21,003 nt of DNA from NCBI GenBank assembly GCA_003510795.1, contig DOKP01000005.1, positions 1-21,003 of the forward strand, read 5' to 3'. A program made the position numbers and the translations under genes. This document shows positions 1 through 8,645 of the stretch, in pieces. The first letter of the stretch is position 1; each line of letters opens with the position of its first letter. This DNA is from Candidatus Moraniibacteriota bacterium (GTDB lineage: Bacteria; Patescibacteriota; Minisyncoccia; Moranbacterales; UBA9337). The notes under the pieces were generated by a model. It was not told where the DNA came from, did no database searches, and was given only the letters and a program-made list of their open reading frames with translations.

Positions 1-124
1 CGTGGCAATCCAGGAATATACTTAATAAAGAGTTCTATTTTTCTGGGCTCCTGCCCGCCAGTGCCAGGCTATGGCAGGCGGGGCCACGCAGTTTGAGAGT
101 ACTCAAATTACTCGCAAAGACGAT
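1..124. repeat. Palindromic intergenic repeat, copy 1 (left end cut by window)
   Basis: The stretch begins with CGTGGCAATC and ends with CTCGCAAAGACG at 111-122. Both words recur in copy 2 at 1874-1970. Its right arm, read on the minus strand, is CGTCTTTGCGAGTAA, then a small hairpin (TTTGAG-TACT-CTCAAA), then TGCGTGG. That is the same order of parts as the left arm of copy 2. The middle carries an additional GC-rich hairpin at 54-82. It resembles the widely dispersed bacterial repeats built on TTGCGAG...GTGGCAATC. It codes for nothing I can see and lies just downstream of the minus-strand glycosyltransferase. Confidence 0.75.
54..82. repeat. GC-rich hairpin nested in repeat copy 1
   Basis: CCCGCC (54-59) pairs with GGCGGG (77-82), and TGCCA (62-66) pairs with TGGCA (72-76). 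The loop is GGCTA and there is a two-base AG bulge on the left side. It is far more GC-rich than its AT-rich surroundings, which suggests a separate small repeat inserted into the larger one. Copy 2 has no counterpart. It could slow or end transcription of the minus-strand gene, but no T-run follows on that strand. Confidence 0.7.
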
Positions 125-166
125 GGAGAAAGGTTGCTTTGGAAAAATTTAAATAGCTAGCTTTTA

Positions 167-1810
167 TTATTGAGAAACAACCCAAACCTTAGAAGCTTGT
201 TTTTTTTGGTCATTTAGGAATACTCTTAATTTTAAATTTGGATATTCGCTTATAATTTTATCAGCTATCCATTGTTGTTTGCCTGTTAATATAAAGACTG
301 AATTGTTTGTTATTGCGGTGCTTCCTAAGAACCCATCCAATTCATCTTGGTGTTTATAAATTATATCAGAGTTGTAATAATTAAACATTCGAATGGGGAT
401 TCTTTGCATATTTTCAGCAATGATTATTACAGGAGTGCCTGCGGGAAGAGTTTTTATATAATCAGAGTAGTCAATGAGATTAGCCTCAAATGATTCAGCT
501 TGTTTGGGGCTATTGGCCCAGAAATAATGATATTTAACTGTTTCACTTAGAGCAATGATGGGCAGAGAAATAAAGATAAAAGAAATTATGATTATTTTGA
601 AACCATGTCCGTAATGTTTCATTTTTCCAAGAAGCCAAAGAAAAGGAATAGTGGCGATGATAAAAGTAACGGGAATAGTGCCGATTGATCTAAGAGCGTG
701 AGGAAGTCCTTCGGCTGTCATAAACTCCGGAGCCAACATAGCAAAAAACCAAGCTAAGATAAAAGTATAAACATAAAACTTTCTATCTCTAATTTTATGT
801 TTAAATCTTAGGAAAAAAAGATGGAACCATTTAAAAATTAAATAAATTAAACCGCCTAAAAAAGTAAAACCTAAAATAGGATTAAGAATCGGATAGGGCG
901 GATAATTATGACGCCAGTTTTGGTCGCCCCAAAAATTGTACTTCACTAAACTTAAAAATAAACTGCGACTCAGTTCTTTGATAGGATGACCCTGATTTAC
1001 TTCGGGAGACAAGACAGAGATACTTCCTGAACGAGAAGTTAAAAATTCAGGATGAACGTAAAATGTATAAAACATGGGAGCCATTGTGATAAAAGCAAAG
1101 ATTATAAAGATTGCGCTGTGCTTCCAATAATCACGCCAAAAATGTTTTTTGGTGATCCAAAGGGCGATAAAAGCAAGGGCCAGTATAGCGGGAGTGATTC
1201 GAAAAGCTATGTAGGTATGCAGGCCGAGGCCAAAAATAAGTCCAGATATCGCAAAACAGAAGTAAGATTTAAAGGCAGAGCTTTTAAAAAAGTTTTTAGT
1301 TTTATTTTTGGTACTATGGATAACTTTGTTATAGCGAATTCCGCAAAATAAATAATAAAAAGAAAAAGATAAAACGGTAGGAAGGATATTGGCGCGGAAA
1401 GAAATGCGGGAAAAATTGATAGCCCAAAAAGAAAAAGCTACGAAAAAAGCTGCCAAGAGTCCAGCTCTTTGGCTACGAAAAAGTTCTTTGGTTAAAAGAT
1501 ATGTGCCCAAGACAGTGAGCGTTCCAAAAATTATGGAAGGAAATTTGAGTCCTAAAGCAGTAACACCAAAAAGTTGAAAAGAAAAAGCGATTAAATTCAT
1601 CATTAAACCCTCGCGGCCATTGTTGGCGGGATAAAACCATTGGTAATTCCCAGTAGTAGTCGCGTCCAAGGCATCGATGCCATTTACGGCTTCATCAGGG
1701 TAAATTCCACTCGGTGCATTGTCTATATTATAGATGCGCAATGCGAAAGCACAGACAACGATTAAAAGTAGCAGGACTAAATTAAGGATTCTTTGGTTTT
1801 TAAATTTCAT
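167..1810 (-). CDS. GT39/PMT-type membrane glycosyltransferase
   Basis: A 547-residue multi-pass membrane protein of the dolichyl-phosphate-mannose mannosyltransferase/ArnT superfamily (glycosyltransferase family 39, GT-C fold). Such enzymes move a sugar from a polyprenyl-phosphate carrier to a lipid or protein on the outer face of the membrane. An N-terminal hydrophobic helix (about residues 8-24) is followed by the loop R-x-x-NID-x-x-P-x-GIYPDEA, with the acidic pair D39-E40 where the family keeps its catalytic acid. A second conserved loop, NGREGLM, lies around residue 67. Many hydrophobic helices follow up to about residue 425, then a soluble C-terminal domain of about 120 residues, as in related enzymes. 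It stands alone on the minus strand, divergent from the next gene and bracketed by two repeat copies. The acceptor and donor cannot be read from the sequence. The family call is strong; the substrate is unknown. Confidence 0.85.
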   Translation of the reverse strand: MKFKNQRILNLVLLLLIVVCAFALRIYNIDNAPSGIYPDEAVNGIDALDATTTGNYQWFYPANNGREGLMMNLIAFSFQLFGVTALGLKFPSIIFGTLTVLGTYLLTKELFRSQRAGLLAAFFVAFSFWAINFSRISFRANILPTVLSFSFYYLFCGIRYNKVIHSTKNKTKNFFKSSAFKSYFCFAISGLIFGLGLHTYIAFRITPAILALAFIALWITKKHFWRDYWKHSAIFIIFAFITMAPMFYTFYVHPEFLTSRSGSISVLSPEVNQGHPIKELSRSLFLSLVKYNFWGDQNWRHNYPPYPILNPILGFTFLGGLIYLIFKWFHLFFLRFKHKIRDRKFYVYTFILAWFFAMLAPEFMTAEGLPHALRSIGTIPVTFIIATIPFLWLLGKMKHYGHGFKIIIISFIFISLPIIALSETVKYHYFWANSPKQAESFEANLIDYSDYIKTLPAGTPVIIIAENMQRIPIRMFNYYNSDIIYKHQDELDGFLGSTAITNNSVFILTGKQQWIADKIISEYPNLKLRVFLNDQKKQASKVWVVSQ

Positions 1811-1873
1811 TTTATTTTTGTTAATTTATTTATTGTAGTTATCTACTTCTTCTCCAAGTGTAATTTCTATTTG

Positions 1874-1970
1874 CCGTCTTTGCGAGTAAATTCTGTACTC
1901 AGAATTTGCGTGGCAATCTAAGAATAGTTCAATATCCTGGATTGCTTCGGGAGTACCCTCGCAAAGACAC
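1874..1970. repeat. Palindromic intergenic repeat, copy 2
   Basis: GTCTTTGCGAG at 1876-1886 is the exact reverse complement of CTCGCAAAGAC at 1958-1968. Inside, GCAATC (1913-1918) mirrors GATTGC (1940-1945). A small hairpin, AAATTCTG-TACT-CAGAATTT, sits between the outer arm and GCGTGGCAATC. In copy 1 the equivalent hairpin has a different stem but keeps the TACT loop. It lies in the divergent spacer between the glycosyltransferase and the 800-residue protein gene, outside the promoter of the latter. Confidence 0.8.
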
Positions 1971-2034
1971 TCTTGCGTAAGCGGAGCTAACTGGAATTTA
2001 AAATATATTTATTATAAATATATCATAACAGTTT

Positions 2035-2063
2035 TTGTGAAAATAATAAAGTTGTGGTATAAT
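2035..2063 (+). promoter_or_regulatory. Sigma-70-type promoter with extended -10
   Basis: A -35-like TTGTGA at 2035-2040, a 17-bp spacer and a perfect TATAAT at 2058-2063. The TATAAT is preceded by TG at 2055-2056, making an extended -10. Transcription would start near 2070, about 25 bases before the ATG at 2097. It probably drives the three-gene block up to 8948. The leader shows no clear Shine-Dalgarno sequence. Confidence 0.6.
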
Positions 2064-2096
2064 TTAATAGTATAAAATAACTTTTATTTTTTTGGT

Positions 2097-4499
2097 ATGG
2101 ATATAAAAATGGATTCTCTTTCTCTTGGGGGTTCTCCTTCTGCTGAAGATAATATTAATGGTGCAAAAAAAGATAATGGAAGCAGGACGGAAAAATTAAA
2201 ATCAAAAGCAGAAGATATTGAGACATTGAAAACTCAAATTGAATTTGAAATGGGAGACCTGCATAAGTTATTTAAAGAGCTTAAGGAAAAGCTTAAATCT
2301 TCAACTTTGATTGATCATCTTATGATTGATGATTTTGAATCTGCTATTGAACGCGCTGAAAAGAGGAAGGATAACAAAGCAAAATTGACCAAGATAAAAG
2401 AAATTCAAGGGAAGCTAGAAGAAATAATCAATGGAGAAAAAAATAAAGAAAGTTTCAATGGTTTGATTTTAGCCACAAATAAATGTCTGGAAGATCTCAA
2501 AAATAAATATAGGCAATATATTCTAGACAATAAATTAGGCGATTTTGAGAGAGAGCAATTTAACCAGATTGTTTTAGAATATAAAGAGAGAATTCAGGGA
2601 GCTGTAGCCGAAAACAATAAGAAAGAATTGGAGGAGATAGGATTTGATCTTAGGGCAACTCTTGAGGGTGATATTGAAATAGAAGATGAAGAAGCGGAGA
2701 AATCTTTGGAAATATTAAAAAAAGAAATTGAGCTAGAGGAAGAGAAAACTAATAAGGCTATAGACGAAATAGAAAAAATAATCAAAAAAGCAAATATTAG
2801 AGGAGAGGTAGCAGTTTTTACCCATAGCGAGATGGGCGCTTTGACATTTAACAAGGAAGATATAGAAAATTTCAGAAAAACAACAGCTGATATGGCAAGC
2901 GAAGATGGAAGTCTTCATGAAATGATATCGCGCAGAAGAGAAATGGAAGGTTTTGTTGAAAAATATAAAAAACAAAGTGGAGAAAAAGAAATAGATTCTG
3001 TTAATCCCGTCGATGATGAAGAAATAAAAGTCGTAGACGAGATATTCATAGATGAAGATGGGGATGCTAATGAGGAATTAACCGCAACGGTAGCTGAAAA
3101 AGAAGTGCCTCCTATTATTAAAAAGGCCATTAAGGATAAAAATTTTGCCTATGATTCAATGGAGTATGAAATAAATAAAGAATTAAAAAAGGTGAGTATC
3201 GAGTCTGAGCAAACAATAGCTAAGGAAATTGAGAAATCTAAAAAAGATTTAGTTGTTGCTTTTGATAAGCTTAGAGATAACTTTGCTGAATTTCGAAAAA
3301 ATATTGCTGATTCCGAAGAAGATAAATCTTTTCTGGGTAAATTAGAAAGAATAATTAACGACTATGCTAAAAAAATTCATAAATTCGATGTAATTGAAAA
3401 ATGTGACGTTGAGACCCTTAAGGAAATTAGTCTATTGCACAACGAGATGCAAGGATGGGCGGATAAAAATTGGGTTAAATTGTATGAAAGAAAAATGGGA
3501 GTGGGTGTTTTTGAAGAAGTAGCTGGAAAAGATGTTTTGCAAGATTTAGACCATACTGATTTGCATGGAAGTGAAATTCCTACAGCTAAAAGTGCCGAAG
3601 AGATTGAGCGAGACAATAAAATACGTGCCTTAGAAAAAGAATATGGAAATACCGGCACAATTTATTCTAGAGATGATAAAAAAACAGGATTTCCTATAGA
3701 TAGTTTTGAAATAGTCGGCTATGAACTTGGTGAGAAAGATGTTGATACTTTCGTTGTGGTTAAAAAATTAGTTGACGATGAAGAAATAGAAACAAAAATT
3801 GATTTAAAAAGATTTAAAAAAGATAATAGATACGTAAAAGTTGCAGAAGATGTTAATGAGGATGACGCGGGAGAAGGAGCTATCGAAACTGAAGAAGAAA
3901 TTCTTTCAGCTAAAGAAATAAGTGAATTGGTAGCTTTAGTGAAAGAAATAAAAGAAGAGAAGGGAGATTTAGATATGGATAAGGTTGAGCTTAGCGATAA
4001 GTTTAAAGATTTTGTGCTGGCCCATATAGACGAGAAAGAATTTAATAAAGGGCTGCTTAACGCCGTTCATTTATTATATGATAGATTTACAGAAGTAAAT
4101 GAAAAGTTCAGGCGAATGAATATAGATGGTAAAGCAGATCAGGAATTATTAGATGAAATAAAAAAAATAGATAGTGAAATGGTTGCTCTTTGGGAGTCTG
4201 ATTGGGAAGAAGAATTAAAAAAATTTAAGTTGGAAAAAGAAAATCTGGAGTTTAATGAAATTCAGAAAGATAAAATAAAAATTATAACGGAATTATTTGA
4301 GAAAAAGAAATTTATAGAAAATCTCTTGGGCGAAGCTGAATGGCGTGGCTATAGGGAAATGGATAAAGAAACTGCAATTGAATTGATTGTTAAAGCTAAT
4401 TTGAGATTAGTTATGGGAAAAATGAAAAAAGTTTTTGATAATGATGAAATTAGTGAAAAAGCTATAAATAAAATTTTCGATAGTTTAAATAAAAAATAA
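2097..4499 (+). CDS. Large acidic helical/coiled-coil protein, function unknown
   Basis: An 800-residue protein very rich in Glu, Lys and Asp, with long helical or coiled-coil stretches and no signal peptide or membrane helix. I do not recognise a named family. A more compact, possibly beta-rich stretch lies at about residues 520-580 (motif GFPIDSFEIVGYEL). Two related helical units seem to be present, at about 380-465 and 640-715. Each ends with the pattern E-I-x(3-4)-[HD]-x-EM-x(3)-[WL]-...-W followed by a Lys/Glu helix. The ATG at 2097 is 27 bases after the predicted transcription start. A second in-frame ATG lies four codons on, at 2109. The stop is one base before the next ATG, so it is almost certainly co-transcribed and translationally coupled with the 1375-residue gene. 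It is probably a cytoplasmic structural or scaffold protein; that is inference only. Confidence 0.7.
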   Translation: MDIKMDSLSLGGSPSAEDNINGAKKDNGSRTEKLKSKAEDIETLKTQIEFEMGDLHKLFKELKEKLKSSTLIDHLMIDDFESAIERAEKRKDNKAKLTKIKEIQGKLEEIINGEKNKESFNGLILATNKCLEDLKNKYRQYILDNKLGDFEREQFNQIVLEYKERIQGAVAENNKKELEEIGFDLRATLEGDIEIEDEEAEKSLEILKKEIELEEEKTNKAIDEIEKIIKKANIRGEVAVFTHSEMGALTFNKEDIENFRKTTADMASEDGSLHEMISRRREMEGFVEKYKKQSGEKEIDSVNPVDDEEIKVVDEIFIDEDGDANEELTATVAEKEVPPIIKKAIKDKNFAYDSMEYEINKELKKVSIESEQTIAKEIEKSKKDLVVAFDKLRDNFAEFRKNIADSEEDKSFLGKLERIINDYAKKIHKFDVIEKCDVETLKEISLLHNEMQGWADKNWVKLYERKMGVGVFEEVAGKDVLQDLDHTDLHGSEIPTAKSAEEIERDNKIRALEKEYGNTGTIYSRDDKKTGFPIDSFEIVGYELGEKDVDTFVVVKKLVDDEEIETKIDLKRFKKDNRYVKVAEDVNEDDAGEGAIETEEEILSAKEISELVALVKEIKEEKGDLDMDKVELSDKFKDFVLAHIDEKEFNKGLLNAVHLLYDRFTEVNEKFRRMNIDGKADQELLDEIKKIDSEMVALWESDWEEELKKFKLEKENLEFNEIQKDKIKIITELFEKKKFIENLLGEAEWRGYREMDKETAIELIVKANLRLVMGKMKKVFDNDEISEKAINKIFDSLNKK

Positions 4500-4500
4500 A

Positions 4501-7500
4501 ATGAGTGAGAAAAAAGATCCGTTTAAATCGGGAGCAGAAATGGGCGCTGACATAATGGCAGAACTCGATGCTCTTGAAAATTCAAATAAAGACACCCAAA
4601 CATGGGATGAGTTAAGGGCGGAAATTGATAGAAAATTTGATGATGAAATAAAATCTTTAGAGGGGGAAGAACAGAGTGTTAAAAATCCAGCAGAAGGCTT
4701 GCCTTTTACCAATAAAATAAAGAAAATTAAAAAATTAAAAAAAGATCTTTTTGAGATTTTTGATAATCCTGAGTTTAGTGTTTACAGAAGTAAAAAAAGT
4801 AATGCCAAAAGACTTAATGAATATGCGAGAATTATCACAGAACAAGCTATCAATAATAATGATGGCATAGGCGAGTTTGAGCCAATAAATGATCTTTTAA
4901 AGGTGGCCAAAAATCCCAAAACTCCGTCTAAAACTATAATTAAAATTTTAAATACCATAAAAGTAAACAAAGAAGCAGAGGCAACTAAATTAAAAGAAGA
5001 GGAAGAGAGAATCAAAGCTGATGAGGAAGTAAAAGCCAAAGAAGCCGAGCGTAAAGCAAAAGAGGCAGAGGAAGCCAGACTTAAAAAGGAAGAAGAGGAA
5101 AAAATTAAGGCAGCAGAGGCGGCTGAATTTAAAAAGGCCCAAGAAGAAAAACTTAAAGCTGAAGAAGCTGCTAAGCGCAAAAAAGCAGAAGCGGATAGAG
5201 TTAAGGCAGAGGCGGCTGCTAAGGCCAAGAAGACAGCGGAAGCAAAGAAAGCTAAGAAAGCTAAAGCTGCAAATAAAAAACCAAAAAGCAAAGAAGAAAA
5301 AGAACTAGACTATGCAGAAAAGGAAATCAGTCATTTAAAGGCTGAAATTAAAGTAGCAGAAGGCAGGTTGCAGAGCGTTGAGGATGATATTAATGATGAG
5401 GATAAGGTTAATGATAAGGATAAGAATAAGAAAAAGAAAACTAAACTGGAAGAGTGGATACATCTACAAAAGGAAAAGCTTGTTAGGCTTGAATCCGAAA
5501 GAGATGCGATCAAAGAAAAACATGCCAAAGAAGCCCAAAAAAATTCTGAGACAAATGAAGCTGAGCCCAAGATTGAGCTAACCGAAGCGGAAAAAAATGA
5601 GGCAGTAGAGTTTTTTGATAATCATATCTTGCCTTTGTATATGGGAGAAAAGCAAAAGCAAGGCTGGAGTGAATATAATAATAGAGTAGAGGAATTCTTA
5701 GAAAGAAAATTTTTTGAAATAGCTGAGGCGCTTGATTATTTTGAGGGATACGATGATTTAAAAATGGCAGAAATTTGGAAATTTGTAGCAAGTGAAATGC
5801 AGGCAAAAATTGAAGCTCTCGAAAAAGAATCTCAAGAAACGTCTGCCAATAAAGATAAATATAAAGATAAAGAATTTACCCTGGAAGAAATTTACGCAAG
5901 ATTACAAGCGGCTGGAGCAGATGATCAAGATATCAATTATTTCTTTAGCTTGCATAAAAAAGACAGGCTTGATTTTCTAATGTCTGACGATGAAGAATTA
6001 AAACTAAGAATTGAAAAATTAAAAGAAATCAGGAAAGCAGACGAAGGAAAAAGATCTGAAGCAGAAAATTCAGAAGCAACTGAAAAATTAAAACGTTTTG
6101 GAGAATATATGAAAGATATGCGAAATATATATCTTCAAAAAGAATACGAATTCAACAAAACAACTTCCAAAATGAAGAGATTTTTCAGAGTGGAAAATGT
6201 TGATATGGGAAATGCTCAGGAGGAATTAGACGATGCAAAAAAAGATTATCGAGAAGCGGTAGAAAATTATATTAAACTAATTGTCCAAACTGAAGGAGCT
6301 ACGGACGCGGAAGAATCGGAAATTATGTTGAATTATTTTAATGTTCAGGAAGCTTTAAATTTGCAAGAAGAAAAAATACAAATAAAACACAGCAATGATC
6401 CTGAGTTGCTTCAACTAACAGAAAATGTTTTAGGCAAAGGGTTGAAAGGATATTTGAAAGGTTACAAAACTGTAACTACTTATTTATCGAAGAAGAGCAG
6501 TGAATTTGTGGCTCAAAAAACAGATTCAAAATTAGCAAAACTGGCTGGAGGGTTTGTTGGAGGTATGGCTTTTTCTGTGGGACTTTCCAATGCCTTTAAA
6601 ACTACGGGCGCACCCTATTGGGCAACTAAAGCAATATTGCTGGCTGCTTCTACTGCAGCAATGACGATGGAAAATAAGGAAAAAATGGATAAAGAATTAG
6701 AACAAAATGAAATTGATAAGATAGCGGAAAGAAAATTAAAGGCCCTGGAAGAAATTAATCTCAATCTCCAAGCTGACCTAAATGAAGCTATGAAAAAAGT
6801 TTTCGTTTCCGTGGTTAATGAATCTTTGGATTATCAAGAAGGCAAAGAGGAAAGAAACAGAAAAATGTGGCTGGAGGCTTTTGGCAAAGCGGCTAAGCAT
6901 AATTTAAAGTGGTTTTTAATAGGACTTGGAACCGCAGAGGTATGCAGGAGTCTTTATGAGTGTTTCGCTAGTCCGGAAAGTAATCTTGATAATCAACCTA
7001 ATGTTAATGAAGAAAAAGTTTTGCCAAGCAAAGAAGAAACTGTAATTCCGCCAGTTGGGAATGTTGGAGGCTCAGCTGTTCATCCGCAAACCAATTTTCC
7101 TCATCCAGTTGTGACAGCTGACTATGAAATGCCTAGCAATGTTAATGATCCAATTCTTGAAAATGAAGCTGAAATAAGAGAAACATTAGAAAAAATGAAA
7201 AATCCAAATCATTTTAGCAGTCCTGAAGCTCATCATGAAGCCAGTCAGTCAGCTAGAGAAATTAACAATGCTGAAACTGTCGCTGGCAACAAAGGCACAA
7301 TTACTTTTGATAGAGATGATACACAAGTAGAATCTTCAATAAGTGCGGGTGAATATGCGGGAATTAAATTGAACGAATCGGGACAGGGGCCGATTGAAGT
7401 TATCGAAGGGAAAGGTATCAAAGATACTGTGGCGGCTTTATTGGCAAAAAATTATGAAAATTTAACCCAAGGGAAGATGGGATGGAACCCGGATAAATAT

Positions 7501-8628
7501 GCCAGCGTAGAAGAATGGGCCGATAGAAGAGCGGTGGGAATTGTGGCGGAATTAAAAGCAGATCATCCTGATTATAATTATGACAAAGTTTCATTGGACT
7601 CACAAATTACTCTTGATATGCATAATCCCGCCGATATAAAGATTGTGGATTTTGTAGATGGTCAAGATTTAGAGAGTGGCGCGGGTAATGCAAGTGAAAT
7701 GCAAACTGAAAGCACCGAAGCAGCTGTAAGCGAATCCCAGGAAATTGAAGATAAAATTGAAGATAAAGTGAAAACTGCAACTAAACCTGAAATTAAAGCC
7801 GAAGAAATTGCTAACACAGAAAAAATGAGTCAGAACGTGGCGGATGTGCGAAAAGAAATTATAGCAGAAGAAACAATTGATCAAGAAACTATCCAAGACA
7901 TCCGAGAAAATACAGCCAAGATAGAAACACAAGCGGCCAATCGTATCGGAATAGATCCAAAGCATTATGCCGAAATAAATCATATGTCCACAGCTGAATT
8001 TATTGCTGAAGCAAAAAGAGCGGACAATATTGTTCATGGTGGAGGAGAAGATTCTATGGACGTGAACAGAAGCAGTGAGCTACCAGTGGGTAATGTTTTT
8101 GGAGATGATGAAATGGCCAATACCAGATTAGGAAGAGTTTTGGATTATCTTATGAAAGATGGAAAAATAGAAAATCCGAGCCAAAGCATCGCGGAAACTT
8201 TAAGAAATGTGAAAGAGGCAGATTTAATGGGCGCAATTAGAACTTATGAGGGAATTTTTGGAGATATTTCCGATAGCGGTTCAGCTATGGAATTGAACGA
8301 AGATGAGATGTATGCTGAGTACATGAGCTCTCTTATTAAGGCTGAACTTAATGATATGCTAGGTAGTAGCGCAGGAGAGGGAAAAATTATGCGAGAGCTA
8401 GCCGGCTTGAGGGGCATTCCTATGGAGGATTTATCTGATAAAGAATTATTGATGGCTTTCAAAGAAGCGACCAAAAATAGTATAGGCACTGTAGAATATG
8501 GAAACAATGAAACTGTTGGAAAATATATCCTGAAAACCATCAGGTTGGCATATGAGACGGGAGAGATAGATAAATTGAGAGAAAATATTTCTAAAATAAA
8601 TATCTCTAATATGCAAGGGGCTGTATAA
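4501..8628 (+). CDS. Giant coiled-coil membrane-associated protein, function unknown
   Basis: At 1375 residues this is the largest gene in the window. The N-terminal 150 residues are acidic. Residues about 158-260 are a TolA-like Lys/Ala/Glu coiled coil built of repeats like KAEEAAKRKKAEA, followed by a second coiled coil to about 345. Helical, charged sequence continues to about 670. Hydrophobic segments at about 681-700 and 706-722 and another near 803-816 suggest membrane insertion or a buried hairpin. After a Pro/Asn-rich linker, residues about 960-1050 look like a degenerate LysM-type region (I-E-V-I-E-G-K-G-I-K, a long helical insert, then a V-S-L-D-S-Q-I-T-L strand). The C-terminal 150 residues are helical and acidic. 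The start is one base after the previous stop. This layout (coiled coil, short hydrophobic core, LysM-like module) recurs, to my recollection, in large uncharacterised Patescibacteria proteins. It may link the cytoplasm to the envelope; the function is unknown. Confidence 0.75.
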   Translation: MSEKKDPFKSGAEMGADIMAELDALENSNKDTQTWDELRAEIDRKFDDEIKSLEGEEQSVKNPAEGLPFTNKIKKIKKLKKDLFEIFDNPEFSVYRSKKSNAKRLNEYARIITEQAINNNDGIGEFEPINDLLKVAKNPKTPSKTIIKILNTIKVNKEAEATKLKEEEERIKADEEVKAKEAERKAKEAEEARLKKEEEEKIKAAEAAEFKKAQEEKLKAEEAAKRKKAEADRVKAEAAAKAKKTAEAKKAKKAKAANKKPKSKEEKELDYAEKEISHLKAEIKVAEGRLQSVEDDINDEDKVNDKDKNKKKKTKLEEWIHLQKEKLVRLESERDAIKEKHAKEAQKNSETNEAEPKIELTEAEKNEAVEFFDNHILPLYMGEKQKQGWSEYNNRVEEFLERKFFEIAEALDYFEGYDDLKMAEIWKFVASEMQAKIEALEKESQETSANKDKYKDKEFTLEEIYARLQAAGADDQDINYFFSLHKKDRLDFLMSDDEELKLRIEKLKEIRKADEGKRSEAENSEATEKLKRFGEYMKDMRNIYLQKEYEFNKTTSKMKRFFRVENVDMGNAQEELDDAKKDYREAVENYIKLIVQTEGATDAEESEIMLNYFNVQEALNLQEEKIQIKHSNDPELLQLTENVLGKGLKGYLKGYKTVTTYLSKKSSEFVAQKTDSKLAKLAGGFVGGMAFSVGLSNAFKTTGAPYWATKAILLAASTAAMTMENKEKMDKELEQNEIDKIAERKLKALEEINLNLQADLNEAMKKVFVSVVNESLDYQEGKEERNRKMWLEAFGKAAKHNLKWFLIGLGTAEVCRSLYECFASPESNLDNQPNVNEEKVLPSKEETVIPPVGNVGGSAVHPQTNFPHPVVTADYEMPSNVNDPILENEAEIRETLEKMKNPNHFSSPEAHHEASQSAREINNAETVAGNKGTITFDRDDTQVESSISAGEYAGIKLNESGQGPIEVIEGKGIKDTVAALLAKNYENLTQGKMGWNPDKYASVEEWADRRAVGIVAELKADHPDYNYDKVSLDSQITLDMHNPADIKIVDFVDGQDLESGAGNASEMQTESTEAAVSESQEIEDKIEDKVKTATKPEIKAEEIANTEKMSQNVADVRKEIIAEETIDQETIQDIRENTAKIETQAANRIGIDPKHYAEINHMSTAEFIAEAKRADNIVHGGGEDSMDVNRSSELPVGNVFGDDEMANTRLGRVLDYLMKDGKIENPSQSIAETLRNVKEADLMGAIRTYEGIFGDISDSGSAMELNEDEMYAEYMSSLIKAELNDMLGSSAGEGKIMRELAGLRGIPMEDLSDKELLMAFKEATKNSIGTVEYGNNETVGKYILKTIRLAYETGEIDKLRENISKINISNMQGAV

Positions 8629-8645
8629 AAATTAAAATTAAAAAT

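Noticed and set aside
1052..1577. Two plus-strand open frames inside the glycosyltransferase gene
   Set aside because: They are the complement of a well-supported membrane protein and have no recognisable motif.
4981..5290. Repeated codons suggesting a DNA tandem repeat or CRISPR-like array
   Set aside because: The repetition is at protein level (Lys/Ala/Glu heptads) with varying codons and no regular spacer-repeat structure. No CRISPR array or cas gene is visible.
4782..5291. Long minus-strand open frame opposite the giant protein gene, with a hydrophobic-looking translation
   Set aside because: It is the complement of the Lys/Ala/Glu coiled-coil repeats. The Ala/Ser/Leu-rich translation follows from that composition, and no start signal or family motif is present.
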